From Sphingobacteriales bacterium (lineage in GTDB: Bacteria > Bacteroidota > Bacteroidia > Chitinophagales > Chitinophagaceae), in NCBI GenBank assembly GCA_023251215.1, contig JAHEZF010000007.1, forward strand, positions 1 through 16,251: DNA of 16,251 bases, in the 5' to 3' direction. Below, piece after piece: positions 7,658 to 14,188 of this stretch; position 1 is the stretch's first letter, and each line of letters begins with the position of its first letter. The notes under the pieces are model-generated. The model was given only the letters and a program-made list of their open reading frames with translations, did no database searches and had not been told where the DNA came from. A program made the translations under genes and the position numbers.

Positions 7658-8629
7658 TTATTGTTTGAGCCCTTTTATTACTGCAGCCTGAAAATTTTCT
7701 TTTCCGTAATGAACAAATCCTGCAAACGTTACTTTCATTCCTGATTCTTCAAACCATTTTTTAACTCTGGAAATTTTTTGCGGATGATCATGCTCCGGTG
7801 AAAACATGTCAAACGTATCGAGTATCACCCATTCTTTTAATTCCTTTTTCGAAAGATTATCTGGCAGGGTTCCCTTAATATCGCAAATGGGAAGAAACCG
7901 GTTAAAAATCTTTCCTGTGCCAAGTTTATTAAAAAAGAAATACAGCTTCATCAGCCATTCTGCATTTCTTTCAATCCTTCTTAATAATTTCTCATGTGAC
8001 ATTCGTCGGGTAAATGGCCGGAAAATATATTTGGCATGAACTTTTGTCCACAATCCTTTAACAGGATAAAAATCAACAACCACTTCGCCTCCGGGTTTTA
8101 CCTTATCAATTAGTGCTTTTATCGATCTTTTAAAATCAGGTGTATGCTGTAATACCCCAAAACAAAAAATTTTGTCGAATGAATTATCAGGAAAAGGCAT
8201 TTCATATATACTGGCCTGAAATAATTTAAACCGTTCGCCATGATGTCCATTATTCCGGTAGTTGGCTGAAACTGCATCTGAATAATCAATACTATACAAA
8301 TTCGCCGGGGTATGATCCAAAACAACCTGTGAAAACCTTCCCGCTCCGCTTCCCACTTCCAGTAAATCCTTCCCTATTAATTCTTCAGGTTTCCATCCAG
8401 TCTCGGCAAAAAATCTCTCCCGGCTTAAATTAGAATTGGTTTGCTCCCTGTCAATTTGTGTTTTCTGAAATTTATTCCACTGAAAACCGAAGCTTTCAGT
8501 ATAGTTATTGCCTTGTACCAGGCGCAACGCACCATTTACAAGAGGGAAAAAATTATCTTCATTATCGGAATAGCCGTTACCGTTTTTTCTTAATGTATGT
8601 CCATTAAGCGGATTAATAAGCTCAACCAT
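7658..8629 (-). CDS. Class I SAM-dependent methyltransferase with a Trm112-like N-terminal region
   Basis: A 323-residue protein. The Rossmann-fold methyltransferase core shows motif I LEVGSGAGRF (90-99), an acidic residue ending strand 2 (LYSIDYSD, 111-118), the motif IV region FDKIFCFGVLQHTPD (151-165) and KPGGEVVVDF (178-187). This is the Methyltransf_11/25 pattern. Residues 1-40 (INPLNGHTL ... FFPLVNGALRLV) look like the Trm112-type leader found on many such enzymes, but the usual zinc-binding cysteines are absent. Residues 47-60 (FGFQWNKFQKTQID) are also typical of methyltransferases from surface-glycan clusters. The likely role is O-methylation of a sugar in the glycan, possibly a capping reaction; N-methylation cannot be excluded. 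The gene starts 32 nt after the upstream glycosyltransferase and ends 3 nt before asnB. The ATG at 8629 gives a complete leader with no better alternative. Confidence 0.88.
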   Translation of the reverse strand: MVELINPLNGHTLRKNGNGYSDNEDNFFPLVNGALRLVQGNNYTESFGFQWNKFQKTQIDREQTNSNLSRERFFAETGWKPEELIGKDLLEVGSGAGRFSQVVLDHTPANLYSIDYSDAVSANYRNNGHHGERFKLFQASIYEMPFPDNSFDKIFCFGVLQHTPDFKRSIKALIDKVKPGGEVVVDFYPVKGLWTKVHAKYIFRPFTRRMSHEKLLRRIERNAEWLMKLYFFFNKLGTGKIFNRFLPICDIKGTLPDNLSKKELKEWVILDTFDMFSPEHDHPQKISRVKKWFEESGMKVTFAGFVHYGKENFQAAVIKGLKQ

Positions 8630-8661
8630 TTTTTAGGAAATAATTCTGTTACTTTAAAATA

Positions 8662-9792
8662 TCAGGAAGCTGCAGGTAAAACGGGGCGGAAAACTTTAAC
8701 AGAAGGTATATTGTATGTCTGGCTGCGGTACACTTCGTGAGTCAGGTACACTTTTCTGAGCATCGTTACGTAATTTTCTTTGCTGGCTATTTTCTTTACC
8801 CTTTCAAAACCAGCTTTGGCAAATTCATTCAGGTCAACTTTGTGGTTGGCAACTGCTGTCACTTTCTGAACCAGGTCATTCACATTATTCAGATCGTAAA
8901 AAATAGCTTTGTTATCAGTTGCTTCCCGAAGCACTGGAATATCAGAAAGGATAGCAGGCATACCGCAGGCCATTGCTTCCAGCAGTGAGATAGGCTGCCC
9001 TTCAAAAACAGAACTCATGATAAAAGCATCATAATTGCGCAACACATTATGAATATCATCCCGCACACCGCAAAGCCTGATATTAAGATTATATTTCTCA
9101 ATTTCAGTTTGCAATTGCCGTTGCAAGGGACCTGTACCAAAAATATCCAGGTGTACATTTTTCGGCATTGATTTGAATGCCTCGATAAGATAGGGATAGT
9201 TCTTTGCCGGTTTCAGGTTACCAACTGCTACCAGCCGCAGAATTCCATTGAAATTCATTTTGCGGTATTTAGCGGTATAATACTCGTCTTCCACATAATT
9301 GTATAAAATAGTATAAGGCCCTTTTACCCCGATGCACTGGTTGTAGTCGTTAAAAACTTCCCGGCAAATAGCAACGAGATGATGGCGTTTGCGGTAGGTG
9401 ATCTTCTCAAGCCACTTATTCATCCGGCTGACAAAATAATTCTTACTGGGCAGACTATGAATGGTGGTAATCAATTTTACATCTTTAGGGCAGGCTAGCC
9501 TGGCAATAAGTGTGGCAATGAATAAATGAGAATGAACGACGTCAATATTGTTTTTCCGGATATACCGGCGCAATTCAATTGCGCAACGGGGAATATCAAG
9601 TTTGGTATACCGGTAGTTTAATTTTTTGATCTTGCAGGAAACCGGCAACTGGCAGGCCAATGCATCAGAGCCATTGAGGTAAACAACATGATGCCGCATT
9701 TCAGGCAGGCTTTTCACAGCGCCTATCATTACTTTCTCAGCGCCACCGATACCAAGGGTATCAATAATGTGCAGAATATTGGTTTCAGGCAT
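8662..9792 (-). CDS. GT4-family glycosyltransferase (paralog of the upstream neighbour)
   Basis: A 376-residue GT-B enzyme. The N-domain opens with NILHIIDTLGIGGAEK (5-20), the acceptor-side GGAEK glycine loop. NIDVVHSHLF (82-91) gives the His-x-His pattern of the domain. The C-domain has VAVGNLKPAKNYPYLIEAF (188-206) and the donor-binding E-x7-E with E264 and E272 in FEGQPISLLEAMACGMP (263-279), so catalytic features are intact. It is clearly paralogous to the gene at 9954-11033. Over about 110 residues of the C-domain I count roughly 60% identity, and YRKRHH and YPYLIEAFK are shared. It differs by a C-terminal extension of about 25 residues after the last common helix. The ATG at 9792 sits directly before the first beta strand. 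It follows a 161-nt gap, one of only two long gaps in the window, and may therefore have its own promoter, though none is convincing. It likely adds a hexose-type sugar; the donor is unknown. Confidence 0.92.
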   Translation of the reverse strand: MPETNILHIIDTLGIGGAEKVMIGAVKSLPEMRHHVVYLNGSDALACQLPVSCKIKKLNYRYTKLDIPRCAIELRRYIRKNNIDVVHSHLFIATLIARLACPKDVKLITTIHSLPSKNYFVSRMNKWLEKITYRKRHHLVAICREVFNDYNQCIGVKGPYTILYNYVEDEYYTAKYRKMNFNGILRLVAVGNLKPAKNYPYLIEAFKSMPKNVHLDIFGTGPLQRQLQTEIEKYNLNIRLCGVRDDIHNVLRNYDAFIMSSVFEGQPISLLEAMACGMPAILSDIPVLREATDNKAIFYDLNNVNDLVQKVTAVANHKVDLNEFAKAGFERVKKIASKENYVTMLRKVYLTHEVYRSQTYNIPSVKVFRPVLPAAS

Positions 9793-9953
9793 AGGACACT
9801 AAATTGGTTTCTACAAGGATTGAATTCAGAGGTACGGGCTATAAATTTAATCCGGGTGTCCTTTGTATGCCAGTTATGTGCCTGAAACTTTATTAAATCA
9901 AGTAGAACTGCTTTTACATTTTTCGTAAAACCACGACAGGCGACTGCGTAAAA
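9793..9953. other. 161-nt intergenic gap between the two GT4 paralogs
   Basis: This gap separates two paralogous glycosyltransferase genes that are otherwise in a tightly packed operon. It contains an 8-bp direct repeat CGTAAAAC at 9924-9931 and 9947-9954 (the second copy touches the stop codon of the upstream gene). A weak 6-bp dyad TTTTAC/GTAAAA lies at 9912-9917 and 9925-9930. No open frame of note, no strong hairpin followed by a T-run, and no clear Bacteroidota promoter (TTG then TAnnTTTG) was found on the minus strand. The closest is TAAATTTA at 9842-9849, one base off the -7 consensus and without a good upstream element. Confidence 0.5.
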
Positions 9954-11033
9954 CTACAGCCGGCTGTAAAGTGCATTCAATTTTTCAAAATACTGATCAC
10001 GGTGAGCAAACTCATTTACTCTTTTGTGCGATGCAGCAGCCATTCTTTTCAAATCAACTTTTCCTTCCAACACCTGCTGTATTTTACAGCCAAAACTCAT
10101 CGGATCATTGATATCGAAATAAAGAGCATCATTGCCTGTTACTTCCCGCAACACAGGTATGTCTGCCAGTAAAACGGGCAGACCGCAGGCCATGGCTTCC
10201 AGTAATGATAAGGGTTGTCCTTCAAAAAAAGAACTCATCACAAAAGCATCATAGCGGGGCAAAATCGTATGCATGTCTTTTTGCAAACCGCATAACCTGA
10301 TATTGAGTTTATGCTCATTAATCTGTTTTTTTAATTCAGCCTGCATAAGGCCCTCTCCGTAAATATCCAGTGAAACAGACGGGGAAATTTTTTTAAACGC
10401 TTCAATGAGGTAAGGATAATTTTTTTGATGCCTGAGATTACCCACAGCCACCAGTTGCAGTTTATCTTTTGAAAATTCAGCCCTGGGTTGCGGAGCAAAA
10501 AATTTTTCATCAATAAAATTATACAGAACGGTGGAAGGCCCTTTTAAGCCAACATAGTTTTTAAAATCTTTCAATACTTCCTGCGAAACAGCTATGATAT
10601 GATGCCGCTTGCGATAACTGAGCCGTTCAATGATAAGTGTCATCCGGCTTCCGTGGTAAGCGGCAAGACTTGAAATAGCATGAATACTGTTAAACAAAAG
10701 GACCTTGCGGGGAGTAGCCAGGCGGGATAATATATTTGCCTTGTACAGGTGTGCATGGACAATATCAATATTGTTTTCCCTGATATACTTTTTTACTTTT
10801 CCCACTGCCCGGATAAAGTCAGGTCTGTTTTTTATTCCAAGATTCAAAAAAGCACAATCAGCAGAAATGGAAGAACGCAATGTTTCCGGTTCCCCAAGGA
10901 TAATAAGGTGATGCTCATAGTTGCTCATCCCATTGATCATCCCCAGCAGCAACTTTTCTGCGCCACCTATTGCCAGCGATTCGATTATGTGCAGAATTTT
11001 TTTGGGCAATCGTTCAGGTTGAAAATTCAGCAA
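9954..11033 (-). CDS. GT4-family glycosyltransferase, TTG start overlapping upstream gene
   Basis: A 359-residue GT-B glycosyltransferase. ILHIIESLAIGGAEK (13-27) opens the N-domain with the GGAEK loop, NIDIVHAHLY (88-97) follows, and the C-domain has VAVGNLRHQKNYPYLIEAF (195-213). The donor-binding E-x7-E is E271/E279 in FEGQPLSLLEAMACGLP (270-286). It is a close paralog of the next gene downstream. There is no ATG in a suitable place: the frame is open from a TGA inside the upstream gene, and the first in-frame Met within the protein is residue 32, after the conserved glycine loop. Two TTG codons are possible starts. The one at 11033 gives a 20-nt overlap with the upstream gene. The one at 11009 (residue 9) would start 4 nt after that gene's stop and still keep the first beta strand. 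I cannot decide between them. The stop is TAG. It likely adds one sugar to the repeat unit. Confidence 0.88.
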   Translation of the reverse strand: MLNFQPERLPKKILHIIESLAIGGAEKLLLGMINGMSNYEHHLIILGEPETLRSSISADCAFLNLGIKNRPDFIRAVGKVKKYIRENNIDIVHAHLYKANILSRLATPRKVLLFNSIHAISSLAAYHGSRMTLIIERLSYRKRHHIIAVSQEVLKDFKNYVGLKGPSTVLYNFIDEKFFAPQPRAEFSKDKLQLVAVGNLRHQKNYPYLIEAFKKISPSVSLDIYGEGLMQAELKKQINEHKLNIRLCGLQKDMHTILPRYDAFVMSSFFEGQPLSLLEAMACGLPVLLADIPVLREVTGNDALYFDINDPMSFGCKIQQVLEGKVDLKRMAAASHKRVNEFAHRDQYFEKLNALYSRL

Positions 11034-11982
11034 CTTGATCGTTCTTATGTTCGCCTTTTTTTCCCAGCATCCGGATCAAATTTTTTAGTACATACTGCGG
11101 AAACAGCCAGTTGAACCGCCAATGCCTGAAAATAAACTGAAGCGTTTTCCATCCGGGGGCATTGGTACTATTGTGGTAAATAAATACCATCCTGTAATAA
11201 TCCTTCATCTGGCGAAGCCAGTTGTTTATATTTGTTTTATCAAGTAGTGGCGATGCAAACCGGGCAATGGCTTCCAGTGAAGCCAACTCTTTTTTAAAAT
11301 TCTGTTCATTCAATGATTTGGATTCATTGAAACCATGCTGCCGCCATACCGCCACTTTGCGGGATGATAAGATCACTTTTCCTGTAAGCGATAACCGGGA
11401 CACTGATTGAAAGTCGGTAAACAAACAATCAAAATTGTAGAAATCTGTTTCCATCGCTTTTTTTCTATTATATACAGTGGCGCAATGAGTAAACTTCCTG
11501 ATGCGTGGAAAGTTTAAAAAATAATCTTTTCCATCCGTTATTATTTCTTCGTCACTCAATATTTCAAAACGAGGTAATGCCTTTTTTAATTTTTCCATGT
11601 CATGATTGGCCTGATAAAAAGCAATGTCATCAGCCGGGTAGCGACTGATCATTTCCATGGCATGTGCAATAAAATCCAGGTCGGTAAAATAATCATCGCC
11701 GTCAAGGTTTACATACCAGCCGGTTGTTGCATAATTATACAGTATGTGCCGGTAATTGGCCACCCGGCCCATATTGGTATCATTCAGTTTATATTCTATC
11801 CGTTCGTCATTAAATGAACGAATTATTGAGGCTGTTGAATCAGTGGAACGGTCATCGGCAACGATTATTTGTAAGGAAGGATAAGTTTGTTTCAAACAGC
11901 CCCCGATCGTTTCTTTTATGTAAGCCGCCTGGTTGTAAGTGGGAATACCTACTGTAACGGCTGTGTTTTTGTTTTGATCCAT
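11014..11982 (-). CDS. Family 2 (GT-A) glycosyltransferase
   Basis: A 322-residue inverting GT-A glycosyltransferase. VTVGIPTYNQAAYIKETI (9-26) is the family 2 opening strand and loop. VADDRSTDST (41-50) holds the nucleotide-binding Asp pair D43/D44, NMGRVANYR (70-78) follows, and NLDGDDYF (92-99) carries the metal-binding D-x-D type motif (D94-G-D96-D97). VAVWRQHGFNES lies in the C-terminal half, in the usual place of the family's acceptor-side WRQH/YRQH motif. The tail is basic and aromatic-rich, consistent with peripheral membrane attachment. It is more distant from the two other family 2 enzymes in the window than they are from each other. The ATG directly follows the stop of the upstream gene with no spacer (TAAATG at 11985-11980), so translation is probably coupled. 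It likely adds one sugar to the lipid-linked repeat unit; the donor is not predictable. Confidence 0.92.
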   Translation of the reverse strand: MDQNKNTAVTVGIPTYNQAAYIKETIGGCLKQTYPSLQIIVADDRSTDSTASIIRSFNDERIEYKLNDTNMGRVANYRHILYNYATTGWYVNLDGDDYFTDLDFIAHAMEMISRYPADDIAFYQANHDMEKLKKALPRFEILSDEEIITDGKDYFLNFPRIRKFTHCATVYNRKKAMETDFYNFDCLFTDFQSVSRLSLTGKVILSSRKVAVWRQHGFNESKSLNEQNFKKELASLEAIARFASPLLDKTNINNWLRQMKDYYRMVFIYHNSTNAPGWKTLQFIFRHWRFNWLFPQYVLKNLIRMLGKKGEHKNDQVAEFST

Positions 11983-12981
11983 TTATTTTACTTCTGTTCC
12001 GGTAAGAAGATCGTTCAGGTAACCTAATGCTGCCGAGTGAACATAGGTGCTGTATCTTCCTTTTGTAAACTCAGGCGTCAGCCTGGCCATTTTATGAAAC
12101 CATGTTTTGGCTTTTGTAGTCCGCTTTTGCAGATGCTGCATTCCTAAACGATAATATTCTGAGTTATTTTCATTGATGCCCACCGCTGCCAGCTCACCTA
12201 ATTTAATTCTGAACTTTGAAAGCACTGTTTGTTTGTATTGCCTGCTGCCCAGGTGTTTTAATAATTTCAGCTTCCTGCTGAATGGTAACCTGAAATCCCT
12301 TGCACCCAACTGTTGTGAAGTATGCTGGCGATAAAGCACCAGCGGAGTTTCTATTAATGCGATCTTTCCATCCAGTGCGGCGGCAAGAGCAATAGCATAA
12401 TCATGTAAAATAATTTTGAAATTATACGATGCAAAAGAAGCTATTCGTTCTTTGAAGGAAGACCGCATCACCGTAGCTGCGCCGGTTACCACATTACCAG
12501 CATGCAACATGTATTCTACTCCCCCGGTTCTTATCCAACGCTGCCGGTTTACTTTTGTAAAATGCAGGCGGTTCCACATGGTATTGTTAAGCGGCTTCAG
12601 ATCTTCATCAACCAGCGACAGGTCAGAAAAGAATACATCTATGTTTTTATTTTCCGGCTTTTGAAATAATTCAATGACGGTTGCCAGTTTTTCCGGTAGC
12701 CATATATCATCCTGGTCGCATAAAGCAATAAATTCTCCTTTACATAAAGAGATGGCATTAAAAAAATTGGCAGTGATTCCTATCTTTTTTTCATTCCGGT
12801 AAATACTGATGGGGAAAGGGGCTGTGCTTTTATACGCTTCCGCAACTGCTATTGTATTGTCATCGGAAAGATCATCGCAAATAATCACCTCGCCGGGCAG
12901 CAAAGTTTGTGCAGCAAGACTGTCCAGTTGTCCTTTTAAATATTTCTCACCATTATATGTACATAAAGCAATTGACAGCAT
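11983..12981 (-). CDS. Family 2 (GT-A) glycosyltransferase, RfaG/rhamnosyltransferase-like subgroup
   Basis: A 332-residue GT-A enzyme of the subgroup beginning SIALCTYNGEKYLKGQLDSL (3-22). The nucleotide-binding CDD is at 35-37, YRNEKKIGITANF (61-73) follows, and the metal-binding motif is ALCDQDDIW (86-94). HDY (193-195) and LYRQH (216-220) mark the acceptor side. The CDQDDxW form is common in family 2 enzymes annotated as rhamnosyl- or related transferases of O-antigen loci, but that does not fix the donor. It is a paralog of the gene at 13142-14140: both are 332 residues, and the first 107 residues are a little over half identical by my count. It begins after a 160-nt gap holding a palindrome, and its TAA is immediately followed by the ATG of the next gene. 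The ATG at 12981 lies directly before the first strand. Confidence 0.92.
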   Translation of the reverse strand: MLSIALCTYNGEKYLKGQLDSLAAQTLLPGEVIICDDLSDDNTIAVAEAYKSTAPFPISIYRNEKKIGITANFFNAISLCKGEFIALCDQDDIWLPEKLATVIELFQKPENKNIDVFFSDLSLVDEDLKPLNNTMWNRLHFTKVNRQRWIRTGGVEYMLHAGNVVTGAATVMRSSFKERIASFASYNFKIILHDYAIALAAALDGKIALIETPLVLYRQHTSQQLGARDFRLPFSRKLKLLKHLGSRQYKQTVLSKFRIKLGELAAVGINENNSEYYRLGMQHLQKRTTKAKTWFHKMARLTPEFTKGRYSTYVHSAALGYLNDLLTGTEVK

Positions 12982-13141
12982 AACATAAACAGGGTAAAAA
13001 TTTGATTAATATTTCATTTGTGTTTGTCGTCAGCAGATAAGGTTTAATTTATTTAACCACGGAGGACACAGCGTATCACAGTGTTTGTCTTTCCCTTTGT
13101 GTACCTCCGTGTCTGCTGTGGTTCCTATTTTTTAAACAGGT
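12982..13141. other. 160-nt intergenic gap between the two GT2 paralogs
   Basis: This is the second of the two long gaps. It holds the imperfect palindrome at 13055-13123 and most of a 13-bp direct repeat that runs into the end of the upstream gene. The 70 or so bases nearest the downstream ATG are AT-rich (13000-13055) but contain no promoter I would defend. No frame long enough for a gene is present. Confidence 0.5.
13055..13123. repeat. Imperfect 69-bp palindrome (possible REP-like element or attenuator)
   Basis: The left arm AACCACGGAGGACACAG (13055-13071) pairs with the right arm at 13107-13123, whose reverse complement is AACCACAGCAGACACGG. The two arms match at 13 of 17 positions, two more being G-T pairs in one strand, with a loop of about 35 nt. 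The arms end exactly at AACCAC and GTGGTT. The sequence style (ACCACGGAGGACACAG) recalls dispersed intergenic repeats that I have seen in many bacterial genomes; this is memory, not a search. In the transcript (minus strand) it would form a stem between two coding regions, which could stabilise RNA ends or attenuate transcription. It is not a classical terminator because no T-run directly follows the stem. Confidence 0.55.
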
Positions 13142-13156
13142 TCATTTTTTAAACAG
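13127..13156. repeat. 13-bp direct repeat across the 3' end of the upstream GT2 gene
   Basis: ATTTTTTAAACAG occurs at 13127-13139 and again at 13144-13156, 17 bp apart. The second copy is the last codons and stop region of the gene at 13142-14140 (Leu-Phe-Lys-Lys-stop), and the first lies in the gap. It looks like a short tandem duplication of the gene's end beside the palindrome. Confidence 0.6.
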
Positions 13157-14140
13157 ATCCTTTACTGCAGCCAGGAAAAAACTATGAGAATAGTTATAAT
13201 AACGAAGTGTGAACAGTTCTTTTAATATTGCAGGCATCCGTTTCAGTTTGTTTGCAGGTAAATTTTTCCGGGCCTCGAAATGTTTAATCATTTTGTTTAA
13301 TCGGTTGAGTTGTTCTGCTTTAAACCCCAGCCCGGTCAAATCGTCCCGGCTTTTACAATACCCGTTCAGGATATCTTCTGTTTCGATTGCGACAGATGTT
13401 TGTCCTTTCAGAATTTTTTTCGCTCCTGAAAAAAAGATAGGTTCCGGCTTTTCTATCTTTGTCCCTGCCGCCTGCGCAATATGCTGCCGGTAAAAACCGG
13501 TTGCTTCATTTATAAATGATACACTGTTTGTCCTGGCTGCCATTAAAGCAATAAGTCCATCATGAAACCATATCTTGTACGGTCTTGATAAAGCATCATC
13601 AATTTCATTTCGAAAAGAACTTCTAAAAACAACTGAGGCCCCGGTTACCAGGTTTCCGCGGTTCAATAAAATATCTAATGCTCCTCCACGCATCCATTTT
13701 TTCTGAAGCTTTTTATTAAAATTGATCTGCTGCCACATGGTTTTACCGAGGCTGTTTAAATTTTCATCAGTCAGTAACAGGTCAGAAAATACAACTTGTA
13801 TCTCCTTGTTTTGTGATAACTGAAAAAAATCAATTACTCTTTTCAGTTTACCTTTCATCCATACATCGTCCTGATCGCACAACGCAATGTAGTCACCCTT
13901 ACAAATAGATATGGTCTTGCGAAAATTCTGCATAACTCCCATTCGTTTTTCATTGCGGTATAAATGAACGGAGATTTGCGAATGGCGTGAAAAATTTTCA
14001 ACAACCTGTATCGTTTGGTCTTCAGAGCCATCATCACAGATCACTATTTCAGCAGGTAACAGGGATTGCGCAGCAATGCTCTCCAACTGCTCCTGTAAAA
14101 ATTTTTCTCCATTATAAGTGCATAAGGCCACCGAGATCAT
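13142..14140 (-). CDS. Family 2 (GT-A) glycosyltransferase (paralog of the next downstream GT2 gene)
   Basis: A 332-residue GT-A enzyme. SVALCTYNGEKFLQEQLESI (3-22) opens the fold, CDD (35-37) in VICDDGSEDQT binds the nucleotide, YRNEKRMGVMQNF (61-73) follows, and ALCDQDDVW (86-94) is the metal-binding motif. HDG near 193 and FYRQH near 216-220 occupy the acceptor-side positions. All expected catalytic motifs are present. It matches the gene at 11983-12981 in length and motif spacing, so the pair is a duplication that has since diverged in sequence. The C-terminal third differs most, which would fit a change in acceptor or donor. It starts 48 nt after gmd. The ATG at 14140 directly precedes the first beta strand, so the start is secure. 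The end is duplicated as a 13-bp repeat just beyond the stop. It likely adds a sugar, perhaps the 6-deoxyhexose supplied through Gmd, but that is only proximity. Confidence 0.92.
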   Translation of the reverse strand: MISVALCTYNGEKFLQEQLESIAAQSLLPAEIVICDDGSEDQTIQVVENFSRHSQISVHLYRNEKRMGVMQNFRKTISICKGDYIALCDQDDVWMKGKLKRVIDFFQLSQNKEIQVVFSDLLLTDENLNSLGKTMWQQINFNKKLQKKWMRGGALDILLNRGNLVTGASVVFRSSFRNEIDDALSRPYKIWFHDGLIALMAARTNSVSFINEATGFYRQHIAQAAGTKIEKPEPIFFSGAKKILKGQTSVAIETEDILNGYCKSRDDLTGLGFKAEQLNRLNKMIKHFEARKNLPANKLKRMPAILKELFTLRYYNYSHSFFLAAVKDLFKK

Positions 14141-14188
14141 AATCGCTGATAAAATTCCGGTATCAATCCTGCCGGTTAAGTTGGGCTA

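Noticed and set aside
9842..9849. TAAATTTA on the minus strand as a Bacteroidota -7 promoter element for the gene at 8662-9792
   Set aside because: It is one base off the TAnnTTTG consensus and has no convincing upstream TTG element at the expected distance; such matches are frequent by chance in AT-rich DNA.
9794..9861. Inverted repeat GGACAC/GTGTCC in the 161-nt gap
   Set aside because: Six-base arms separated by 56 nt are expected by chance and no extended pairing surrounds them.
10749..11114. 121-codon open frame on the plus strand
   Set aside because: It is antisense to two glycosyltransferase genes with intact motifs, and it has no family resemblance.
13055..13123. Rho-independent terminator
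   Set aside because: The stem is imperfect, has a loop of about 35 nt, and in the transcribed direction is not followed by a T-run, so the classical form is not met.
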